Assembly (NCBI GenBank): GCA_022402405.1
Contig: JAKRSG010000071.1
Coordinates: 1 to 31,066, forward strand
DNA: 31,066 nucleotides
From: Bacteroidia bacterium
GTDB lineage: Bacteria > Bacteroidota > Bacteroidia > UKL13-3
Direction of reading: 5' to 3'
Positions 21,553 to 28,600 of the stretch are shown here, in pieces. The stretch's first letter is position 1, and the number at the start of each line of letters is the position of its first letter. The position numbers were made by a program, and so were the translations under genes. The notes under the pieces are model-generated. The model searched no databases. It saw only the letters and a list, made by a program, of their open reading frames with translations, and was not told where the DNA came from.

Positions 21553-23127
21553 ATGAACAGGAAAGAATTTTTAGGGAAGTCGGTAGCTGCGGGAATATTA
21601 CCTGTGGTAATAAATGGTTTTGGGCTAAAAGCTTTTGCAGATTCGCCCATTATTAATTTTCTAAACAAAGCTGGCAACGAAGATAGAGTATTGGTTTTAG
21701 TACAATTAAATGGAGGAAATGATGGATTAAATACGATTATTCCTCTAGATCAATATAGCAAATATTATTCGGCTCGAACCAATATAGCCATACCAGAAAA
21801 TAAGGTTTTAAAAATAAGTGGAAACAATAGTTTAGGCATGCACCCAAGCATGAATTTGTTAAATAATTTATATAGTGATGGAAAAATAGGCATCATTCAA
21901 AATGTTGGATATCCAAACCAAGATTTTTCGCATTTTAGGTCAACAGATATTTGGTTAAGTGCAAGTGATTCCGACAAATTTGAACAAACAGGATGGATGG
22001 GAAGATACCTAGATAGCAAGTTTCCAGGATTTCCAACAGGGTATCCAAATGCCACTCATCCAGACCCTCCTGCTATACAAATTGGCGCTGTTATTTCACC
22101 TGCTCTACAAGGCTCTGAAATGAGTTTGGGAATGAGTATTACTGATCCAAATAATTTCTACCAATTTATTAGTGGAACGGTAGATCCTGCCCCAAACACT
22201 CCTATGGGGCATGAACTAACCTTTATTCGTTTAGTTGCTCAACAAACTCAACAATATTCTGGTAGCATTAAAAATGCCGCGGAAAAAGCAACAAATAAAT
22301 CTACTAAATACCCAAGTAGTGGAACAAATAGTTTAGCAGATCAATTAAAAATAGTAGCTAGATTAGTTGCAGGCGGATTAAAAACCAAAGTATACATGGT
22401 AAGTATTGGCGGCTTTGATACACATGCCACACAGGTTGTTTCAGGAAGTCCGGAAACAGGCACACATGCTACCCTTTTAAACAGAATTTCTGTAGCAGTG
22501 GATGCTTTTCAAGACGATTTAAAATTATTAGGAATAGAAGATAGAGTATTGGGTATGACATTCTCAGAATTTGGGAGAAGAATAAAATCTAATGATAGTT
22601 TTGGCACAGACCATGGCGCAGCTGCACCCTTATTTATGTTTGGAAAGAAGGTTAATGGCGGTGTATATGGAAAAAATCCTTTTATACCTGAGAGTCCGAG
22701 TGGTGGCGACAACCTTCCATTAGAATTTGATTTCAGGTCTATTTATGCTAGTGTTCTAAAAGATTGGTTTGAAGTAAGCGATGCCGATATTCAATCCTTT
22801 TTGAAATCTAACTTTCCTATACTTCCTGTTATTAATAGCAATATCACCTCAACTTCCGAATTAAGGAAAGATAAAGTTGACATACAATGCTTTCCTAATC
22901 CAGCAAATGAGGAAACCATTATTAGTTTTTATTCAGAGTACCATCCTATACAAATAAGCATTTTAGATGTACAAGGTAAAACAGTTATGGATGTTTGTAA
23001 TGCTAGATATCCATACGGACAAAATGAAGTAAAAGTAATTCTGAATTCTTTGCCAAGTGGGTCATATTTCATTCAATATCAAGGAGGAGAAAAACCTATT
23101 TACAAGAAACTTTTGGTTCAGCATTAA
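21553..23127 (+). CDS. DUF1501 protein with C-terminal T9SS sorting domain
   Basis: The 524-residue product begins MNRKEFLGKSVAAGILPVVI, a signal-like segment that resembles a Tat leader but has no twin arginine. The DUF1501 domain follows (VLVLVQLNGGNDGLNTIIPL; DFSHFRSTDIW; GGFDTHATQV; TFSEFGRRIKSN; TDHGAAAPLFMFG). This family belongs to the alkaline phosphatase/sulfatase-like fold, but the activity is not known. From about residue 445 a T9SS type A sorting domain is fused (IQCFPNPANEETIISFYSEY, ending YKKLLVQH), so the protein is expected at the cell surface. It is co-transcribed with the DUF1800 gene. Its last four bases overlap the convergent lipB. Confidence 0.93.
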   Translation: MNRKEFLGKSVAAGILPVVINGFGLKAFADSPIINFLNKAGNEDRVLVLVQLNGGNDGLNTIIPLDQYSKYYSARTNIAIPENKVLKISGNNSLGMHPSMNLLNNLYSDGKIGIIQNVGYPNQDFSHFRSTDIWLSASDSDKFEQTGWMGRYLDSKFPGFPTGYPNATHPDPPAIQIGAVISPALQGSEMSLGMSITDPNNFYQFISGTVDPAPNTPMGHELTFIRLVAQQTQQYSGSIKNAAEKATNKSTKYPSSGTNSLADQLKIVARLVAGGLKTKVYMVSIGGFDTHATQVVSGSPETGTHATLLNRISVAVDAFQDDLKLLGIEDRVLGMTFSEFGRRIKSNDSFGTDHGAAAPLFMFGKKVNGGVYGKNPFIPESPSGGDNLPLEFDFRSIYASVLKDWFEVSDADIQSFLKSNFPILPVINSNITSTSELRKDKVDIQCFPNPANEETIISFYSEYHPIQISILDVQGKTVMDVCNARYPYGQNEVKVILNSLPSGSYFIQYQGGEKPIYKKLLVQH

Positions 23128-23834
23128 ACCAGAAAGGTTACATTAAACTGCTGAGCTATTTTTGATTTCAGAACCTCAGAAACCTCAGTAAAATCGAGTT
23201 TTCTACCTAGCTCCAACTCCATACTGGTTACAGCTTTATCATCTATTCCACAAGGAATAATATGTTTAAAATAATCTAAATTGGTATTGATATTAAATGC
23301 TAAACCATGCATCGTAATCCAACGGCTGCATCGCACTCCCATGGCACAAATTTTTCGGGCTGTTGGTAAGTCAGGATCAATCCAAACACCAGTATAACCC
23401 TCATATCTATCTCCTTTAATACCATAGTGGGCGAGCGTTTGAATTACAGCCTCTTCTAAAAAACGTAGGTATTTATGAATATCCGTAAAAAATTGTTCTA
23501 GGTCAAAAATAGGATAAACTACCAATTGCCCTGGGCCATGATAGGTTATATCTCCGCCTCTATTTATTGGAAAAAAAGTAGCCTCATATTTTTTGAGCCC
23601 TTCTTCGTCTAACAATAAATTTTCTATTTTCCCGCTTTTCCCTAGGGTGTATACATGAGGGTGCTGGCAAAATATTAAATGATTCTTAAGTTCTGTTTGA
23701 ACCGATTCTGGATTTACCCTATTGGCAAATTTCTGATCTACAAGTTCTTTAAAAATAAATTCCTGACGATCCCATGCCTCTTGATAGGGAGTTAAGCCCC
23801 AATCCTGAAAATTAACGGAGACAGTGTCCATCAT
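23124..23834 (-). CDS. lipB: Lipoyl(octanoyl) transferase LipB
   Basis: LipB moves the octanoyl group from acyl carrier protein to lipoyl domains, the first step of lipoate synthesis. The 236-residue product has RGGDITYHGPGQLVVYPI, the catalytic Lys161 in ARKICAMGVR, MHGLAFNINTNLDYF and the catalytic Cys195 in HIIPCGI. Two ATGs stand in tandem at 23834 and 23831. It overlaps the upstream terC stop by one base, so translation is coupled. Confidence 0.96.
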   Translation of the reverse strand: MMDTVSVNFQDWGLTPYQEAWDRQEFIFKELVDQKFANRVNPESVQTELKNHLIFCQHPHVYTLGKSGKIENLLLDEEGLKKYEATFFPINRGGDITYHGPGQLVVYPIFDLEQFFTDIHKYLRFLEEAVIQTLAHYGIKGDRYEGYTGVWIDPDLPTARKICAMGVRCSRWITMHGLAFNINTNLDYFKHIIPCGIDDKAVTSMELELGRKLDFTEVSEVLKSKIAQQFNVTFLV

Positions 23835-24604
23835 TATTTATAAATATCTTTTAAGGAAACAGGTTCTTCCTTTTTCTCCTTTTTACGCATTTTCATGTTT
23901 AGTAATTCTACCGAAACTGAGAATGCCATTCCAAAATAAACATAACCCTTTAAGTTATAATGCTCTGCAATATCATGACTCCAGCCTTCAACGAGGAGCA
24001 TAATTCCAATTACCAACAAAAAGGCAAGTGCTAATAATTTAATACTAGGATGAGCATTTATAAATTTTGAGATGGCACCCGAAAAGAAGAGCATAATCAA
24101 CATGGAAATAATAACTGCCAAAACCATAACAGGTAAGTGTTGAGCTAAACCAACTGCGGTAATAATTGAATCAAAAGAAAACACAATATCAATTAAAATT
24201 ACCATAAAAACCACATTCCAAAAAGTTGGAACCACTTTATCGCTTGAGGATTCTCCAGAGTGCTCTAGCAATTCAAAAATCTCCAAGGTACTTTTATATA
24301 TTAAAAATAAGCCTCCTGCCAATAAAATTATATCTCTCCAGCTGATACCATGCTCCAAAATATGAAAGATTGGATCCTTCAATTCTTTAACAATATAACT
24401 TATGAAGGCAAGCAAAATTACCCTAATAAATAACGCGAAAAACAATCCTAATTTTCTGGCTTTATTTTGTTGATGTTTTGGAAGCCTCGATGTAACCAAT
24501 GAAATAAAAATTACATTGTCGATACCTAAAACCACTTCCATTATGGTAAGTGTAATTAGAGATAACCAAGTTGAGGCATGTAAAAATAAGTCCAGAAAAT
24601 CCAT
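23834..24604 (-). CDS. TerC-family integral membrane protein
   Basis: The 256-residue product has about seven membrane helices and the paired acidic motifs of the family: MEVVLGIDNVIFISLVTSRL in the first repeat and IDIVFSFDSIITAVGLAQ in the second. The charged tail (KMRKKEKKEEPVSLKDIYK) is cytoplasmic. TerC proteins are associated with tellurite resistance and, in E. coli (Alx) and Bacillus, with manganese export, so metal efflux is the best general guess. No other tellurite genes are present. It lies 43 bases downstream of miaA, with a -7 element in between, and overlaps lipB. Confidence 0.92.
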   Translation of the reverse strand: MDFLDLFLHASTWLSLITLTIMEVVLGIDNVIFISLVTSRLPKHQQNKARKLGLFFALFIRVILLAFISYIVKELKDPIFHILEHGISWRDIILLAGGLFLIYKSTLEIFELLEHSGESSSDKVVPTFWNVVFMVILIDIVFSFDSIITAVGLAQHLPVMVLAVIISMLIMLFFSGAISKFINAHPSIKLLALAFLLVIGIMLLVEGWSHDIAEHYNLKGYVYFGMAFSVSVELLNMKMRKKEKKEEPVSLKDIYK

Positions 24605-24620
24605 ATTTATAAATTGGCTG

Positions 24621-24628
24621 CAAAAATA
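24621..24628 (-). promoter_or_regulatory. -7 element upstream of terC-lipB
   Basis: TATTTTTG on the minus strand matches TAnnTTTG and lies 16 bases before the terC ATG. No TTG is found at -33 spacing. The following miaA stop codon shows that the element is in a true intergenic gap. Confidence 0.4.
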
Positions 24629-24647
24629 ATTTATTTTTACATCAAAA

Positions 24648-25538
24648 TTACATGATATTTTTTTGAATATAACTTACTATATCAATTTCATTTTCAGGAC
24701 TAAACCATTTAACATCAGTTTCCTTTCTAAACCAAGTAATTTGTTTTTTGGCGTAATTTCGAGAATGTTGTTTAATTAACTCTACGGCTCTATCAAGATT
24801 ATGTTGGCCTTCGAGATGTTCAAAAATTTCTTTGTAACCTACCGTTTGAAGTGCATTTAATTCTTTGTAAGGAGCCAAAGATACAACCTCGTTAAATAAT
24901 CCATCCTCCATCATTACGTCTACTCGCTGGTTAATTCTATTATATAAATCATCCCTATTTCTTTCTAAACCAATTTTTAACACATGATAGGGTAAATTAG
25001 GTTTGTCATTCTTTATTATACCTCCCTGAGTTGCTAACTCAATTGCTCTCATAAGCCTTTGGGGATTATTGTTATCAATTCTAGTTAATGCTTCAGGATT
25101 TAAACTTTTCAATCTATCAATCAGTGCTTGTAATCCATTTTGTTGAAAAAGAGTTATTAGTTCATTTCTCAAAGATAAATCTGCTGCAGGCATTTCATCA
25201 ATTCCTTCACAAATAGCCTTTAAATACAAGCCTGATCCGCCAACAGCAATTGAAATATTGTGTCCGCTTTGAAATAATGAATTAACTACAATTTTAGCTT
25301 CTTTTGCAAAATCACCTGCCGAATAATAATCTTCAACAGAACGGTTATTCACGAAATGATGCTTTACTAATTTCAACTCATTTTCAGTTGGTTTGGCAGT
25401 GCCAATATTCATTTCTTTATAAAACTGTCGGGAGTCGGCTGAAATAATCTGGGTACCAAAATGCTGGGCCAAATGAATGGCTAATTTTGTTTTACCAACA
25501 GCAGTTGGTCCCATTATAACTACAAGTGTAGGCATCAT
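24648..25538 (-). CDS. miaA: tRNA dimethylallyltransferase MiaA
   Basis: MiaA adds the dimethylallyl group to A37 of tRNAs that read codons starting with U. The product has the P-loop VVIMGPTAVGKTKLAIHLA, the substrate loop ISADSRQFYKEMNIGTAKP, HHFVNNRSVEDYYSAGDFA, AVGGSGLYLKAICEG and a C-terminal YAKKQITWFRKE. It is full length at 296 residues from the ATG at 25538; the next codon, at 25535, is also ATG. A TTG at 25550 would add four residues and is less likely. It is the first gene of a minus-strand group with terC and lipB. I see no exact -7 element upstream. Confidence 0.96.
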   Translation of the reverse strand: MMPTLVVIMGPTAVGKTKLAIHLAQHFGTQIISADSRQFYKEMNIGTAKPTENELKLVKHHFVNNRSVEDYYSAGDFAKEAKIVVNSLFQSGHNISIAVGGSGLYLKAICEGIDEMPAADLSLRNELITLFQQNGLQALIDRLKSLNPEALTRIDNNNPQRLMRAIELATQGGIIKNDKPNLPYHVLKIGLERNRDDLYNRINQRVDVMMEDGLFNEVVSLAPYKELNALQTVGYKEIFEHLEGQHNLDRAVELIKQHSRNYAKKQITWFRKETDVKWFSPENEIDIVSYIQKNIM

Positions 25539-25603
25539 TTCACGAAACAAGGCAAATTAAATCAAATAAAAAACTAAATGACAGATAAACTTCGAGCATA
25601 AAA

Positions 25604-25635
25604 AAAGCGAGCTTCAGATGAATGAAGCTCGCTTT
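25604..25635 (-). terminator. Intrinsic terminator of the giant PKD protein gene
   Basis: AAAGCGAGCTTCA (25604-25616) and TGAAGCTCGCTTT (25623-25635) form a perfect 13-pair stem with loop of six bases. On the minus strand it is followed by a run of T residues, and it begins 29 bases after the stop codon at 25665. It insulates miaA from the large upstream gene. Confidence 0.88.
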
Positions 25636-25664
25636 GCAAAATTTAATTAAAATTTGTTTAATAA

Positions 25665-28600
25665 TTACTTAATTACAACAAATGATTTTCTTGCGAATAC
25701 ATCATTTGTTCCATTTAACACTAAATTATATGAACCAGGTGCTAAATTCAAATCAACTAAATCAAGCTCTTTAGCTCCTTTTAATTGATACGTATTAGTA
25801 AATACCTCTCTTCCTAACATGTCAACGATTGAGATAACAAAATTATCTGTGTTTAACTCTTTAAATGCAATTTTAAAATCACCTTTATTAGGATTTGGAT
25901 ACAATACTAATTCATTGCTCTTATCCTGAGAATTAGATAAGCCAGTTGTAGACAAATCGCTATATGATTTGAAAGTACCGCCATCGTTTTCAGATATTTT
26001 ACCTTTGTCATCCCCTCTCATTTTTCCAGGAGTACATGCACCAGGAGCAAGAACTACTACTTCCATGGTGCTAGAATCTGCACAACCAAAATTACTAATA
26101 CCAACTAATTTCACTGTGTAGGTTCCAGGAGATGCATAGGTTTTACCATAACTGAAGGTATTAACAAAATCTGTAGTACCATCACCAAAATACCAACGGT
26201 ATGTATTTACCCAACCCCAACCATTTAATTGAGTACGGTTGAAGAAATCAAATCTATTTCCAGAAACACATTGAGTAGCATTATCTGTAGAGAAGCTTAC
26301 TTCAGGAGTAGGATAACCAGTAGCTGTTACTACCACATTTGCTGTATGTGTGCTAGTTTGTCCGCATGCACCAGATGCTGTTAATGTAACAGCAAAAGTA
26401 CCAGTAGATGAATAGGCATGGAATATGGTACTAGTTGTTGAAGGAACAGAAACAGTTCCATCACCATAATTCCAAACATAGGTAGTTGCACCAGTTGAAG
26501 TACTTGTGAATCTGATACCAGTGTTACAAGAACCATTTACAATCATTTCACTAGTAAATGAAGCAACTGGATTACCTGTTCCTGGATTAGCCGTGATTGA
26601 ACTATTAGCAACAGTACTTGAACAACCATTTGGAAGAGTAGCAACTAAAGTTACCGATTTGGTTCCTGCAGAAGCAAAAGTATAACTTGGAGAAACCGAG
26701 GTTGATGTTCCTTCAGAATTAAAATCCCAGTTATAAGTAGGTGTACCAGAAGTAGCTGTTGTGGTATTGGTAAAGGTTACTGTAGGACCACAAGTACTTG
26801 ATGAGCTGGTGAAGCTAGCAGAAATACTTCCAACTACAAATGTTTCAGTTACAATATCAGAGCATAAACCATTAACTGCCTTCAAACTTACAGTATGTGT
26901 ACCAGGGGTTAATCCGGTTATATCATACGGGAAGCTCGATTTAACTTCATAAGCAGCACCATCTACACTCACTTCATAGGAAGTGGCACCTGTAGATCCA
27001 ACATTGTCTATAGTTCTAGTACCGCTACAAGCATCAGATGCATCAATTTGTAAAGATGCACTTACAATAGTACCTGCTGTTAAGGTTGTTAAGTTAAGAT
27101 CTGCTGGAGTTGCCGTACACCTTCCATCTGCAGTAACCAATAATGAAACTGATTCAGGACCACCTGCTGTGTAGGTTCTTGTTACAGAACTTCCAGTTGT
27201 AGATCCAGCCCCGTCAGGATTGGCAAAACTCCAAGTATAAGTTAAGTTTAATCCTGTTGCACCAGTTACAGAATAAGTATAAACGTTTCCACAAGAGCTC
27301 AAACTATTAGAAATGGAACCTGCAACAGGTGTTGTCGCTACTGTAACCGTTTGTGGTGCAGAAACTATGCTACCATTTATTGTTAATGTAACATTGTACA
27401 CTCCATCTGCGGCATATGTGTGAGCAGGATTTTCTTGAGTAGATGTATTTCCATCACCAAAGTTCCATAAATAACTTGAAGCAGAAACAGAAGTATTAGC
27501 AAAAGCTACCGTTCTATTTATACAAGCATTTTGAGTATGGGTAAAAGATGCAGTTGCATTTGCTGTAACAGTTACATTTTGAGTAATTGTTGAACTACAA
27601 CCTGTGCTAGATGTGGCAACAAGGGTTACAGTATATGTTCCAGCACTTGCATATGTTTTACCATAAATATGAGTATTGGTATTATTAGTAGTACCATCTC
27701 CAAAATCCCATGCATTAGTAACTACCCATCCAAAGCCATTGTGCTGAGTGGTATTAAAGAAATCAAATCTATTTGTAGATAACGGTTGTGAAGCTGCAGG
27801 TGTAATATTAAAACTTGCTACTGCAATACAAGGAGTACTTGAAATAGTGAAGGTTGCAGTAGCAGTATCTTTACATGTTCCAGTTAAATCACTAGCTACT
27901 AAACGAACATTATGTGAACCATTTGATAATCCAGTTATATCATAAGGAAAAGTAGTTTCAGCCGTAAAAGCAGCACCATCTAAACTTACATAATATAAAC
28001 TTGCATTTGTACTCGCATTGTTTACGGATACTGATGTAGAACTAGGTAAAGAAGCAGCACCAATAGTAACTGCAGCATTAGGTGCAGTAGTTCCAGCTAC
28101 TGAGGTAAAACTAATTTGTGTTGCATTTGCCGAACAACGCCCATCAGATGTTACAACTAAATCAACAGTTTCTGATGCAGCACCTGCATATAACCTACTT
28201 GCACTTGAACTAGTTGAGACAGAACCAGTACCTCCAGAGAATGTCCATGCATATGTTAAATTTACGCCTGTAGATGCATTGCTAAAGGTATATTCATTGC
28301 CGCAAGAACTTGGACCACTATTAATAATCGGCCCCACAGTTGGGTTAGAAGCAACATGAACTGTTTGAGGAGCTGAGGCAATACTTCCATTTATAGTTAA
28401 TACTACAGAATAAGAGCCAGTAGCAGCATAGGTATGAGTAGGATTTGGTAAAGTAGATGTATTGCCATCACCAAAATCCCAAGAATAAGCAGTTGCACCT
28501 GTTGAAGTACTAGTAAACGCCACATCCAAATCATTACAATTATTAGGAGTATGGGTAAAAGAAGCACTTGTTGGAGCTGTAATGGTTACACTTTTAGAAA

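Noticed and set aside
23834..24604. Tellurite resistance locus
   Set aside because: Only a TerC-family gene is present, with no TerD/TerZ-type neighbours; the context is lipB and miaA.
28018..28359. 113-codon plus-strand open frame within the PKD gene
   Set aside because: It is antisense to a repetitive Ser/Thr/Ala-rich coding region, has no promoter or family resemblance, and similar antisense frames occur in the other repeat copies.
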